Source: Tamarix chinensis
Lineage: Eukaryota > Streptophyta > Magnoliopsida > Caryophyllales > Tamaricaceae
Reading direction: 5' to 3'
NCBI GenBank assembly: GCA_030549775.1
Contig: CM060174.1
Coordinates: 30,260,117-30,324,116, forward strand
DNA length: 64,000 nucleotides
The notes under the pieces were generated by a model. The model saw only the letters and a program-made list of their open reading frames with translations, ran no database searches and was not told the DNA's origin. The position numbers and the translations under genes are program-made. The stretch's first letter is position 1, and each line of letters begins with the position of its first letter. Positions 11,651 to 23,040 of this stretch are shown here, one piece after another.

Positions 11651-12840
11651 ACCACCAATTTAGAGCTAAGGAGAGGATTTTTTTTACTCCCCGGGGTTTT
11701 GAAAAAAATAATAGAAATATGGTTGAAAGGTTAGCTGACCTAATTGATATAGATGAAAATTTTGAAAATTTCAGAAACAAAGGCCTTAGCCAATAAGATT
11801 AAGAAAGGATGTATGAAAATAACTCAATTTTTAGTAGACAAAAAATATATAAACACTAATGCAAAAGGAACTAATCTTGCACTAAAGAAAGCCAACAAAT
11901 CTCGATCAACCAAATAGAAAAGTAACCAACTCAAAAGATTATCTAGAAAGGTTATTAGATATGCACACATGAGCAATCATGATAGGCATCAAAGGACTTT
12001 ATAGATCTATTCTAGGAAAAAAAAAACACTTGTCATCTTATATGATAAAAGATACACAAATTTAGGACACTCAATCCTGGAAACCTTTGATATTGATATG
12101 AATCTAATGAAGGGAGAAATATTTTTTTTGTTTTGTTAATATTTTATCATATATCTAAAAGAATTTTGTTATCAAGAAACTCCAAAAAAAGTAAAAAGTT
12201 TAATGATAAGAACAAATTTTATCAAAAAATTATGTTCAAAAAATGAAATAAATTATAAAATCAATGTGAAAGAATTTCATCAAATTCTTACTAAAACGCG
12301 AATAAGAACCATTCCAAAAATAAAGTATAATCCTAAAATAAAAGCATGGCTAAATTAAATTATAATAAGTTTATTGAGAAATCCTAGTTTCACCCCTTAG
12401 GAAAATGAAGTGTATGAAAATCAAAATGGGAGTATATCCTTAAGGTGTCATAATTATGGGTACGGTTGAATCAACAACTATTCAAACTTGGTAATATCTG
12501 AATAAGAAAAATGGAATAATCATTAGGGATTCTAATAATAACCTTTAATATAGGAATTTTTTATAAAGAAAAAATAAAAAAATATATACATCTTTTCTTA
12601 ATGGATATCCTTACATCACAAAGAACGAAGCTAAAGAAAAAATTGGTAAGGCATATCTCTTAGATAAATAAAGTTTAGATAAAGGTCAAAATTACCTTAA
12701 AAAAAGGACAAGCTCTTTCACTACAATATGAGGAAGAAAAGTTAAAATTGAATAGAGATAATAGAGCTTAAAGCTATTAATGGAAAAACCCCTACAGAAA
12801 AGATAGATAATGTGTTTGAAATGCTAACACAATAAGTCAT
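10840..12840 (+). mobile_element. Endogenous pararetrovirus EPRV-2, 5' segment
   Basis: Plus-strand counterpart of EPRV-1, starting head to head with it at an approximate junction in 10.70-10.86 kb. The first 0.8 kb is AT-rich without coding signal; 11.75-12.8 kb has movement-protein-like fragments. It stops abruptly at about 12840, where CRM-like element B begins, and appears to resume after B at about 15.77 kb. Confidence 0.5.
11985..12360 (+). pseudogene. Possible movement-protein remnant of EPRV-2
   Basis: A frame with MIGIKGLYRSILGKK then YDKRYTNLGHSILETFD has the spacing of the conserved core of caulimovirid movement proteins (a G-x-K-x-L segment, then an R-D/K-x-R-like segment and a S-L-like segment). 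These proteins open plasmodesmata. A stop follows at about 12140. The match is by eye and weak. Confidence 0.38.
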
Positions 12841-12847
12841 ATTTGAC

Positions 12848-13540
12848 AAGCTTTGAGAGGTGAAGCTCTATGGTGAGAAAGAGGAATGTGATTTCATGAT
12901 GGAGAGGGTGATTTTTATTTGTTATATTGTGAGTGGGGATGGTATTCGTGTTGATCGTCAAAGGTGGAAGATATATAAATGTGGCCTATTCCTACTAACG
13001 TATATAAAGTTCAAAGTTTCCGTGGGTTGGCATCATTCTATAGGAGGTTCATCAAATACTTCTCTACCATTGGAACACCTATTACAGAACTAATAAAGAA
13101 AGGAGAGTTCTATTGGAATAATAAACCAGCAAGGGCTTTTAAAGATTTGAAGACAAAGCTCTTAAATGCACCGGTATTATCTTTACCTTGTTTTGATAGA
13201 TTATTTGAAGTAACATGTGGTGTAAGTTGTGTAGGCATTGGGGGTGTGCTTTCAAAAGAAAGGAATCCTATTACTTTCTTGAGTGAGAAGTTGAATGGCA
13301 CAAGACTCAACTATTTTACCTAAGATAAAGAGTTTGATGCTATTATGCATTATTTGGAGACTTGAAGTCATTACTTGAGACCCAAGCCTTTTGTACTTCA
13401 TTTAGATCATGAGAGATTGAAGTATCTATATGACCAAAAGAAGGTGAGTCTAAGACATGCTAAGTGGATGAGCTTCTTACAGACATTTATTTTCTATACA
13501 AGACATATGGATGGTAAAGAAAATATTGTGCAGATGCATT
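12848..13540 (+). pseudogene. RT tail and RNase H of element B
   Basis: The frame at 12979-13323 reads SFRGLASFYRRFIKYFSTI (RT connection) then RNase H with [20 protein letters not shown]. The family has CDAS here, so the first RNase H catalytic Asp is replaced (C-G-V-S). An in-frame stop follows at about 13322. Downstream, codons continue to the integrase N-terminus. Confidence 0.78.
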
Positions 13541-14818
13541 ATTAGGAGGACCATGGTACTTACCATGATGGATGCAAAGCTTTTAGGGTTCAAGATATTG
13601 AAGAGTTAATATGCCATGGATGATGATTTTGCTATGATCTTCGAAGATTGCATGAAACAAGGATATTATGGAGCTTATGTTATCCAAGATAAGTTCTTAT
13701 TCAAACACAATAAATTTTGTGTGCCTAAGATCTGAGTTTAAGACTTGCTAATCAAAGAGCTGTATGAAGGAGGAATTGCAGGACACATTGGAGTTCACAA
13801 AACTTTAAAGTTGCTATAAGAACACTCCTATTGGTCGAGAATGTAAAGGAGTACTAGGTGTGTTACATGTTAGAGGAGCAAGAGTTTCTTTCACAAAGGG
13901 TTATATGTACCTTTACATGTGTATACTTAACCATGGGATGGTGTTAGTATGGATTTTATTTTGGGATTGCCTAGGACATAACAAGGTAATGATTCTATTA
14001 TGGTTGTAGTGGATTGATTTTTCAAGATAGCTCATTTTATTCTATGTCACAAGACCGATGATGCTACCTATGTTGTAGATTTATATTTTAAGGAGATCGT
14101 GAGATTGTATGGAATTCTAAGGAGTATTGTTTCAGATAGAGATGTACAATTCCTAAGTTATTTTTCGAAGACATTATGGCATATTTTAGGAACAAAGATT
14201 ATATTTAGTACATTACATCATCCTCAAATGGATGAATAAACTGAAATTATGAATAAAACTTTTGGTACTTTACAAAAGGGATTAGTGATTAAGAGTGCCA
14301 AGGATTAGGATGTCAAGTTAGTAAATACTGAGTTTTCCTACAATCAAAGTTCTTCTACTACAACAAGCTCTAGTCCATTCGAGATAGTATATGGTATTAA
14401 TCCATATATGCCATTTGATATGATGCTATTGAAGAAAGTTGAAGTGAAAAGTTATGATGTAGAAGAGAGAGTGGAGTTCTCTTAAAAACTTCATCAAAAA
14501 ACAAGCACAATATTGGGAAGGTAAATGAAGTATACAACATAAGAGCAAAAAATAATAGGAGTCAATATGTTTTTCAACCAGGAGATTTGGTATAGTTACA
14601 CTTGAGGAAGGAGAGATTTCCTAATCCGAGGAAACACAAGCTCATGCCAAAGGTGGATAGTCCATTCAAAAAATACTTTGAATGTTTGGAGAAAGTGCTT
14701 ATGAGATAGATTTGCTAGATTCATATGGTGGGATATCAAGGACATTTAATGTTGGAGACATTAGCCCTTATTATGGCGATGCAAATTTGAGTGCAAATTC
14801 AAATAAATAAGGGGATAA
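13541..14818 (+). pseudogene. Integrase remnant of element B
   Basis: Core integrase is recognisable at 13.9-14.35 kb in frames broken by stops: M-D-F-I near 13950, the second Asp in S-D-R-D-V near 14137, and the catalytic Glu codon at 14243-14245 (T-E-I-M-N). The chromovirus tail ends with G-I-S-R-T-F-N-V-G-D-I-S near 14730-14765. The frame then runs through the polypurine tract into the LTR. Confidence 0.75.
14809..14818 (+). promoter_or_regulatory. Polypurine tract of element B
   Basis: AAGGGGATAA immediately before the LTR start TGATGTAGGA. Confidence 0.65.
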
Positions 14819-15411
14819 TGATGTAGGAGAAAATGCTCAAGAATTAGCTTTCATAATTATGGAACAAGTTATTATTCATTTGGAAAGTATCACTGACAAA
14901 TTTGAAGACAAACGGATGGTTATATTATTAGAAATGTACCGAACAAGCTACTAAGTATCTACGTACATGTGCATGGCATGTATGGAATGCATGGCCATGT
15001 GAATGGGGAGTTTATTTGAATTTTGGTCAAGAACATTTATTAATGTAGCTAATTAATTAATAAAATAGTAGGACTGGATATTAGATAGAATATAAAGTTA
15101 GCATAAATTTAACATAAAGTAATATAATATCTTTTAGCTTGGAATCTTTTGAATTATGCTTTTTAGCTAAGTGGTAGAATGGCTATATAGAGCCATGAAG
15201 GTTAAGATTGGTGGTAGAAGTTAATGATCAATATTGAAGTTGAATGCAATGTTAAATTCTGTGTGAATTCAATTCAAGTTAATCAAATCGATGTGAAAGA
15301 TTTAGGTCAAAAACCTTAGTCTCTTTGTCCATGTGAATTAGAGATTAATTCCTATCCTTTATTCTTTCCATAATATATATTTTTCTAACCATTATTACCG
15401 TCTATACATCA
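14819..15411 (+). repeat. 3' LTR of element B
   Basis: Starts TGATGTAGG and ends TATACATCA, so the six terminal bases are inverted copies. It aligns with the minus-strand LTR of element C (19742-20279) along its length. The first 70 bp continue the integrase frame (E-L-A-F-I-I-M-E). Confidence 0.75.
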
Positions 15412-15769
15412 CCCTAATTTGAAGCTAATTGAAGACTTAATTTAGCTTTACAACCAAAACCCTAAACCCTTCATTCGAACTAAACATAACTTTAACCCTT
15501 CCATTCAAAGCTGAACCCTAACCCTAAACCTAACCCAAAAAATCATCTTACATCTAAACTGTAACGTTCAAAGCATTATCATCCTGAACATATCATTCTC
15601 GAATACATATCTTAATTATCATAACACATTCAAACCATCACCATTATTGAGCCTTATTATAATTATTATCAACATAATTGTGACTTAATATCACCAATTT
15701 GAGAATTCCATCCTCCCACACACATCATCTATTATGATACCCCAATATATCAAAAAATAGGAGTAGAAC
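15412..15769. other. CCCTAA-rich stretch after element B
   Basis: Contains scattered CCCTAAA/CCCTAACC blocks (15465-15540), no coding frame. It aligns in inverted orientation with 19300-19741, the sequence beyond the LTR of element C. It could be a fragment of a long LTR of the 17.7-19.7 kb type. Confidence 0.45.
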
Positions 15770-15881
15770 CTCACTCATATAATCTAGGAATATCACCTAG
15801 GGAAACAATTAATACATTTATCTGATAGGGAAATTCAAAAATTAAGGAAAAAAGATATGTGTTTGATGATGTTATACTACA

Positions 15882-15981
15882 ACACACACATAGAAATTGA
15901 ACTATATAAACATTAACAAATCTGCATACATAAAAAAGGCCTAAAGTTGTGTAAACACACACATAGAAATTGAACTATATA
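15882..15981. repeat. 27-bp direct repeat pair
   Basis: ACACACACATAGAAATTGAA plus seven further bases occurs at 15882-15908 and again at 15955-15981 with no mismatch, 73 bp apart. It is too long for chance and lies at the B/EPRV-2 boundary zone. Confidence 0.9.
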
Positions 15982-15989
15982 GATGAGGC

Positions 15990-17000
15990 AGGTTGTGTAA
16001 CAGTATGGATAAATAACTATCAATGAGAAATTGATATGTTTATTTACCTAGAAACACTTTTAAGGGATTTAGCATTAAATGGCTATAATATTATAAAAAA
16101 TGAAGACCTGATAAGAGTTGAAACAAGAAAGATATTAGGAAGTAATCCTTATAAGTTTATTCGATTAATCAAAGAAATAATACAAGGAATAGAACCAAGT
16201 AAGAAAATTTAAGTTACAAAAACCAAGCATTATGAAATTTTGAGTAAAAAAATATTCAAGATTGGGTGAACATCGTATAATTCACCAATAATTATTTTAT
16301 CCTAGTATGAAAAGTAGGGTTTCATATGAATAAAGACATAATAAATGAATACTTATCTAGACTCCCTATCTAATTAGGAAAATAAATTGAAGTGTCTTGG
16401 CATAACAAGAATTATCCCAAGTGATTACAAACATGACCATGAGATGCTTAAGTATTTGTTTATCTATAAATAAAATGTGTGGATTATGAACAACGAAAGG
16501 AAATCAAGAAGCAAAGTTGGGCATTCTTAAAAAATGTTGTAAAACTTGAGGCTTATAAAAGGCTAAAGAAAAGGGGAAAAATACATAAATAAAAAACAAC
16601 CACAACAAGGGAAACATGTTGAAAAACTATATAGGATGAGGAAATACACATGCTTCTTATGTGGAAATCCCAATCACCTAGCCAATAGATTCCCAAAGAA
16701 AATTAAAAACCTATATAGGGTAAAGCTAATTAATTGATTAGAATAAGATATAGTTAGTTTAGATTTTATTGACTCATCCTTCAATTCTATAGAACAAATT
16801 GATCTTAAAATTAGATTTTTAGATCCATTGAAAAATATGTCTGAATATATAAACTATAAGGTTGTGGATAATGAGCATGAACATCAATGGATGCATGGTG
16901 AATGAATATTTAGAAAAGAATGCGACTAGTGTAAACTCTATCCCAATATGACCCACAAGTATAGATGTTTTATGTGCCAGAATGAATTTCTTAGTGCTCG
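15990..17000 (+). pseudogene. Coat-protein region with altered zinc knuckle, EPRV-2
   Basis: An open stretch LETLLRDLALNGYNIIKNED starts the region. The knuckle at 16651-16692 reads CFLCGNPNHLANRF: the last Cys is Phe. About 200 bp later, near 16.86-16.99 kb, a second Cys/His segment (H-E-H-Q-W-M-H ... C-x2-C ... R-C-F-M-C-Q) is visible, a pattern found in some caulimovirid coat proteins. Stops break the frame. Confidence 0.6.
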
Positions 17001-17209
17001 TATTAAAAAAAATACATTAATATAACCACAAATATTAAAAAAAAATAAAAATATCAAAAAGATATGAACTGTTAAATCTATAACTAGAAATAAAAAAAAT
17101 TAAAAAAAATAGAATAAACATTTTAGAATAAAAAAAAGCATATTCTAAAACAAAGATATTCTCATCAGTATGAATAAGATAGATTAACAAAAATGGAAAA
17201 TGTAGAAAA

Positions 17210-17708
17210 ATATATTTTTATTAAGATCTGACTAGAACCCTATAAACCTAAGAAGGGGATTTAACAGAATAGGAGAAGTATATTGTTGAACCACTACAAA
17301 TCCTTTGAATTCAACCCTAAATCTAAAATGTATAATTCATATTAATGATGAAACACAAATATAAACTTTTTCTATAACAAATAATGGAACACAAAGAGCT
17401 CTATACATAAAAATCTAATAAATGGAGTGTACATAAGTCCTAAGAATGCAAGTTAGAAAAATGTAAGTATATTGTAGTACACATGAAAATAAATACTACA
17501 TTCGAAAGAAAAGATTGAATTCTTAAAAAACCTAAAAGAAAAAGGAGTACTTTATAATCTACTAATGACTTGGGTTATGGATGGACCAACACATCTAAAA
17601 GAGTTTATGGTGGGACTAAACTTTATAACATCATATTATGGTTTAATGTTAATATGTCAAGACTCGGTGCTAATTTTTAAGAAAATTATTACCATTGTTA
17701 GTGATAAA
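17210..17708 (+). pseudogene. Protease-side fragment of EPRV-2
   Basis: The frame around 17.54-17.7 kb (YNLLMTWVMDGPTH) aligns with minus-strand 9.0-9.15 kb of EPRV-1. The flanking sequence is poor. No catalytic motif is identifiable. Confidence 0.4.
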
Positions 17709-19741
17709 TGGAATACCCTAAATTTTTAGCTAATCTAATAAGTAATACTATAATCCAATTATCACCTTGGCTATAATATTCTTTCTTACCCTAATTTTTT
17801 AATACAAAATTTTAATGAAATCCTAATCTTTAATCCAGTTAGTTTATATTTTTTTAACCAAACTTTAATCTTGGATATTTAATATCCTAACCTTACCTAT
17901 TTTAGTTAATCATAAATTTTAATTTAATCATAACCCTAAGCACACTCACCCTTTTTCATTTTTCTTTTCCTTTCTACCTCTTACTGACTTTCCTTTCCTC
18001 TCTATTCGGTGTTGCATATGATCTTCTTAGCCTCTCGAACACATTAATGTACATTTTATCTCAACCATCATCTCTCACTGATATAATAGCCAACCCATGT
18101 TGATTATGCCCCTTTTCCCCTAACATTTCTTCTCTTATGTATGTCATCCCCTTCCCTCTCAACCTTCACCATGCATGAGACCATACATGTGTATATATAC
18201 CACTCTAATCTCTCACAACCTCATTAATTCTCAACAAACTCCATACTCTCCATTTTAAGTTAAGCAGCTACACCGTAATCACCATTACTCTTCTCCTTCT
18301 TCCCTACTCTATTTGACATCATTGAAAAATCATCACAATCACCACAACATATGCCATGACAAACCACCAAGCACCATCATTACCTCATTAAAATGACCAT
18401 CATTACTAAGTGATCATTCCCCTCATCATTTCCAACAATCATAACCCTATCCCACATCTTCTTCCTCCTCCCTTATAGTACTCTGTTGATTTTTGTTGAA
18501 GCGCAAAACCTAGCACACCTCATAAGCCTTAATTGTCCGCTCTTATAGAAGTTATTTGTGCACCCATGAACCCTCTCATGGCCCAATTGTTCGCACTCAC
18601 ACATTTCATGTAGGTTTGATGCACAATTTTATGCACTCATTCCTTACACTACAGGCACTCATTCCTGCCCATGCATATTCCCACATCTTAGCCTATGTAG
18701 GCATTATCTTTACACAACCACATCCTCCACCACATTCCCATGCAAAAAAAGCTTTCAAATTATTTTGGTTATTTCAATTTTCACCCTCTTTTACCTTAAA
18801 TTCCCCCTTAATTCATACCCTTAAGTTCTAATAATAAATAATTCTTGTCTTTCTTAGGTAAAATTCCAATGGCCTTAGCGGAGGAAGCTTAGGATTACTT
18901 GCTTAGAGCCTAGTCTCCTTATTAGTAAGGATATCTGTCATAGTCAGGCTTGTATATATATGATTTGTTTATATGCATATCTTGGTGATAACTTTAAAGG
19001 GATAATATTGGTTGATGATCATAAGATATGATATCTAGGAATGCCATAATATATGAAAATATATATTCAATATATATACTATAGAGTTATATATTATATA
19101 AATAGTGGGAATTGATATGTATTGATACCAGGGAGTCACGAGGACTAGGGAAATGTGTTTCTGATGTGGGAATTATGGTCATATAATAATAGTATAGGAA
19201 TTGTGGATAATAATGGTTGATAATGATAAGATATGATTTCGTGAAATGGTGAAAAATATAAAAGTATGTGATGTGTGTGGTAGGGTGTAATATGCAATTA
19301 TGTAAAACTAATGGTTTGAATGGAGTTTGAATAAGATGGTAAAGGCTCGATGTTGGTGATTTTAAATACTAAGGCTTCAAAAGTGTGGTAAATAAGATGA
19401 TGGTGATTCAAATTATAGTAGAAGAGTGATGATGGTGATTCAGTGCTAAGGGTTTAACAATGATGATGGTTCTAATGGAACACACTAATTAATCCATGAA
19501 TTTGGTAATTGATTGATGATGATGCTTAATGTCAAAAGTTAGTTTTTGGATGTAGGTTGGAACCGTCGTTTAGGGTTGGGGATAGGAATAGGGTTTGGTT
19601 TGAAAAGAAGGAAATAAGTGGTGTTTTGTTGGTATGGATGGTTTAGGGTTTCTAATGGATGGTTTAGGCTTCGACTTTGGTATACCGATTTAGGGTTTGG
19701 TTTAACCATGAAATAGTGTAGGATTTTGATGGTAATTAGGG
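17709..19741 (+). repeat. Long LTR-like sequence
   Basis: Starts TGGAATACCCTAAATTTTTA, comparable to the TGAAATGCCTCGAAAATTT start of the LTRs of element D. It then has the same layout: AT-rich start, C/T-rich middle, and a segment with AGGTAAAATTCCAATGGCC like the LTRs of D. No internal region is attached. The right end abuts the LTR of element C. The open frame at 18556-18831 is not credible as a gene. Confidence 0.42.
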
Positions 19742-20279
19742 TAGGAAAATATGGATTAATAATTTTAGAAAATATATGGATTAATCTCTAATACACACAG
19801 ACGAAGAGATTAAAACTTTCATGCTAAACCGTTCACTCATATTTGATTTGCTTGAGCTTGGAGTTGTATAGAATTCATTCAATGTTGATCTTCAAATTCA
19901 ATTCTTAGTAATACTACTGCCAGTATGTTTGACATCCATACATAATTTAACCTTTCTACCACTAGCTAAAGCAGATTTCAAAAACTTACAAGCTAAAATA
20001 TACTATGCTACCTTTATTCTACTTTATGATAAATTTTTGTTAACTTTATTCTCCTACTTTATTAATGCTCAAAAATCCTTCCAACATACTCATCATGCAC
20101 GTGGTTACTTCTTCCATGCATGCCTTGGACATGCACGTAGGTATTTAATTATTTGTTTGTTACGTTTCGAGCAACATAACCATCCATTGGTCTTCAAATT
20201 TATAGTAGACACTTCCAAATGAAGAATAATTGGTTCCATAATTATGAAAGACAATTGTTGAATGTTTGCTTTTGCACCA
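19742..20279 (-). repeat. 3' LTR of element C
   Basis: Minus strand starts TGGTGC at 20279. Aligned throughout with the LTR of B; the far end (19742) is placed by that alignment and lacks a clean CA. The first part encodes Q-L-S-F-I-I-M-E-P-I-I-L-H in the integrase frame. Confidence 0.68.
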
Positions 20280-20440
20280 TTCTTATCTTGTTGATTTAAC
20301 TTTTACCTCAAATTTACATTGTCATAATATCCCTTTTGCATTCTCATCACATAGAAATATTTTTGTAGCAACGACAAAGTCTTGTGAACCCTAAAGTATC
20401 CTACAATTCCTCCTTCCTACACTTCTTTGATTAGGAAGTC

Positions 20441-20818
20441 TCAAATTGAATTCATCGGCACACATAATTTGTTGTGCTTCAATAAGAACCCATATTGAAT
20501 AACATAAGCTTTAGAACTCCCTTCCTTCATGCACTCTTCAATGATTATAGCAAAATCATGATCCATGGCATATTGATTCTTCAACATTTCAATCTCCAAA
20601 AGCTTTGCATCCGTCATGGTATTTACAATGGTTCTCCTCGATAATGCATCTGCCATGACATTTTCTTTACCATCTACATGCCTTGTCAAAAACACTAATG
20701 TCTACAAGAAGCTTATCCACTTACAATGTCTTGGACTCACCTTCTTTTGACCATGAAAATAATTCCAACTCTCATAATCTGAACGAAATATAGAAGGCTT
20801 GGGTCTCTATTAATGATT
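20441..20818 (-). pseudogene. RNase H end and integrase N-terminus of element C
   Basis: FLTRHVDGKENVMADALSRR is the end of the RNase H domain; what follows leads to the integrase zinc-binding domain (CVPMNSI). The rest of integrase is missing. Stops separate it from RNase H upstream. Confidence 0.75.
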
Positions 20819-21833
20819 TCATGTCTTCAAATAATGCATAATAGCATAAAACTCTTTATTTAAGGTTGAATAGTTGAGTTTTGCACCATTCAACTTCTCA
20901 TTTGTTACTTTAAATAATTTATCAAAACAATATACAAATAATATCGGTGCATTTGAGAGCTTTGTCTTTAAATCTTCAAAAGCCCTTTCCACTTGATCAT
21001 TCAAATAGAACTCTCCTTTCTTCATCAGTTGTGTAATAGGTGTTGCAATAGTAGAGAAGTTTTTGATGAACCTCCTAGAGAATGAGGCCAACCCATGAAA
21101 ACTTCAAACTTTGTGGACATTAGTAGGAATATGCTATGATTATATAGCTTCCACCTTTGATGGATCAACTCGAATACCATCCCCACTCACAATATAACAC
21201 AGAAATATCACTCTTTCCATCATTAAATCACACTTCTCATCTTACCATAGAGCTTCACTTCTCTAAGCTCATAAAATACCCTCTTTGAGTTTTGTATGTG
21301 CTCGAACTCACTCTTGCTTTATACAAAGACATCATCAAGGTAAATAACAACAAATACCCTAGAAAAATGTCTAAATACCTGCATCATCAACCACATGAAG
21401 GAACTTAATGCATTACATAGCCCAATTGGCATCACCAACCACTCATATAATCCGTACTTAATCATAAAAGCTATCTTCCACTCATTACCTTCCCGTATCA
21501 TCATATGATGGTAGTCACTTCTAAGGTCAATCTTTGAGAGCATCCCTACACTATACAACTCATCTAACATGTCCTCCAATCTTAGCATATGATATCTATA
21601 CTTGATTGTGATGTTGTTGATGGCTCTTGAATCAATACACATCCTCCATGTCCATCATTCTTAGGCACTAACAAAGCTAGAACAATGCATTGACTCATAC
21701 TCACCTGAATATAATCTCGGTCTAACAACTCTTGTACTTGTTTCTGTAGCTGCTTAGCCTCCTCCATATTGCATTTATATGCTGTTTTTTTTTTGTAATG
21801 GAAATCCTGGTATAAGATCAATAGCATGCTCAA
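20819..21833 (-). pseudogene. Reverse transcriptase-RNase H remnant of element C
   Basis: RT at 21319-21833: [34 protein letters not shown], and the active site in FVVIYLDDVFV (YLDD intact). The connection and RNase H lie at 20819-21091 (MASFSRRFIKNFSTIATPI). In the RNase H about 20 residues that normally hold the first catalytic Asp (C-D-A-S block) are deleted: F-K-V-T is followed directly by N-E-K-L-N-G-A-K. Confidence 0.8.
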
Positions 21834-21939
21834 TACCTCTCAAAGGAAGTGGCCCAATTGGCAACTCTTCTAGAAACACATCAGCATACTCTTTCAATAC
21901 TTGATACAATTTTAGATCTATATTAGCATTCTCCCCTCG

Positions 21940-22211
21940 TTAGACCTCTTTTACAACTAAGGCATAGCATATCTTCTGATCTCTGATGGTTTCATTCATC
22001 TCACAAGAGATAAGGATCAACAACTCTGTATTACTCTTTTTCTTCTTCTTCCCCTTCTTACACTTGAATTCTACCTTCTTTGTTTCTTCTCTCAAAACTA
22101 AATCCTCCCCATCTAGATTAGGTTTGAGCCTAAACTTCTTTTGACCCTTGTATACCACGTACTCATTAAGGACCCCATCATGCACAACCTTCCGATTAAA
22201 TTAACATGGCC
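21940..22211 (-). pseudogene. Protease C-terminal fragment of element C
   Basis: MHDGVLNEYVVYKGQKKFRL corresponds to THDGVLNEYIV in element A. The catalytic Asp half is absent because homology ends at 22211. Confidence 0.72.
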
Positions 22212-22261
22212 TCATTTCATACCATGTTTTTTTTTTATCAATTCCATGCGAGCACAGGAGC

Positions 22262-22436
22262 ACCCCACTATTATAACCGGTGGGTCGGTCACACATAGAG
22301 CATCACGCTCTAACCACTATTATTACCGTTGGATCGGTCACAATAGAGTATCATGCCCTAACCACTATTATTACCGGTGGATCGGTCACATATAGGGTAG
22401 AAACCGTAACCACTATTCCTAACCGGTGGATCGGCT
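22262..22436. repeat. 48-bp tandem array, four units (LTR of D, block 1)
   Basis: ACTATT anchors recur at 22267, 22316, 22364 and 22412. Each unit ends in ACCGGTGG(A/G)TCGG-type sequence with an ACCGGT palindrome core. Confidence 0.9.
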
Positions 22437-22529
22437 CGGCTCCTGCTCGCATGGTGTTCCACTGTAAGTAATTAATGTCTTTTACTTACCTTAACAAAAC
22501 TTTTGTTTATTTTCATTGAGATCGGGAAC

Positions 22530-22697
22530 TCCCACTATTATAACCGGTGGGCCGGTCACAATAGGACATCATGTCCTACCACTATTATTACCTGTGGATC
22601 GGTCACAATAGGGTAAAACCCTAACCACTATTTTAACCGGTGGATCGGTCGCACATAGGGTAAAACCCTAACCACTATTCCTGACCGGTGGATCGGC
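22530..22697. repeat. 47-bp tandem array, four units (LTR of D, block 2)
   Basis: ACTATT anchors at 22533, 22580, 22627 and 22674, same unit family as block 1, separated from it by about 95 bp of unique sequence. Confidence 0.9.
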
Positions 22698-22887
22698 TGG
22701 TCCCGTCTCAATATCTTCCTCTTTAAGTAATTAGTATCTTAAGTATCTTATTCACAAGTTTTGACTCAGACACGCATGACTGGCTTCTACTTTCCTCATC
22801 TTCCAATCCTAGTTAACCACCACCATAAACATTAATCCCGACCTTTCCTAACTCTCATGAGAACTCTAACTCCACCTAAGCCCTACT

Positions 22888-23040
22888 CCATGCAAACCCT
22901 AGCTTCATGTAAATCCTGCCCCCATGCAAACCCTAACTTAATGTAAACCCTACCCCCATGCAAATCCTAACTTCACGTATACCCTACCCCCATGCAAGCC
23001 CTAACTTCATGTAGACCCTACGCCCATGCAAATCTTAACT
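22888..23040. repeat. 34-bp tandem array (LTR of D, block 3)
   Basis: CCATGCAA recurs at 22888, 22922, 22956, 22990 and 23024, each followed by CCTAACTTCATGTA-like sequence and CCCTACCCC. Confidence 0.9.

Larger units (their letters stand above)
12840..15411 (+). mobile_element. CRM-like Ty3/gypsy element B, 5'-truncated
   Basis: It begins inside RT and continues through RNase H, integrase, polypurine tract and a complete 3' LTR. The 5' LTR, gag, protease and most of RT are missing. It interrupts EPRV-2. Coding sequence matches elements A, G and H (for example LPCFDRLFEVTC in RNase H) but has many stops. Truncation means insertion of a full element cannot be proved; a deletion may have removed its left half together with virus sequence. 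Confidence 0.8.
15770..17708 (+). mobile_element. Endogenous pararetrovirus EPRV-2, 3' segment
   Basis: Resumes the plus-strand EPRV after element B: coat-protein region, zinc knuckle, Cys/His-rich segment and a protease-side fragment aligned with EPRV-1. It ends at 17708, where a long LTR-like sequence starts with TGGAATACCC. RT and RNase H are missing. Confidence 0.6.
19742..22211 (-). mobile_element. CRM-like Ty3/gypsy element C, truncated at both coding ends
   Basis: Minus strand: protease end, RT, RNase H, start of integrase, then 3' LTR. The integrase core is deleted between about 20.40 and 20.34 kb. The 5' part stops at 22211 inside the protease, where the LTR of element D begins abruptly. 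Sequence is closest to element B. Confidence 0.8.

Noticed and set aside
11654..11671. Possible primer-binding site at the start of EPRV-2 (AGAGCTAAGG)
   Set aside because: Only the AGAGC end matches the tRNA-Met complement; too weak to annotate.
15465..15540. Telomere-like CCCTAAA motifs as an interstitial telomere
   Set aside because: Motifs are scattered and imperfect, without a tandem run; kept only as a description of the flank.
18556..18831. 91-residue open frame
   Set aside because: No domain, within an LTR-like sequence, His/Pro-rich from C-rich DNA.
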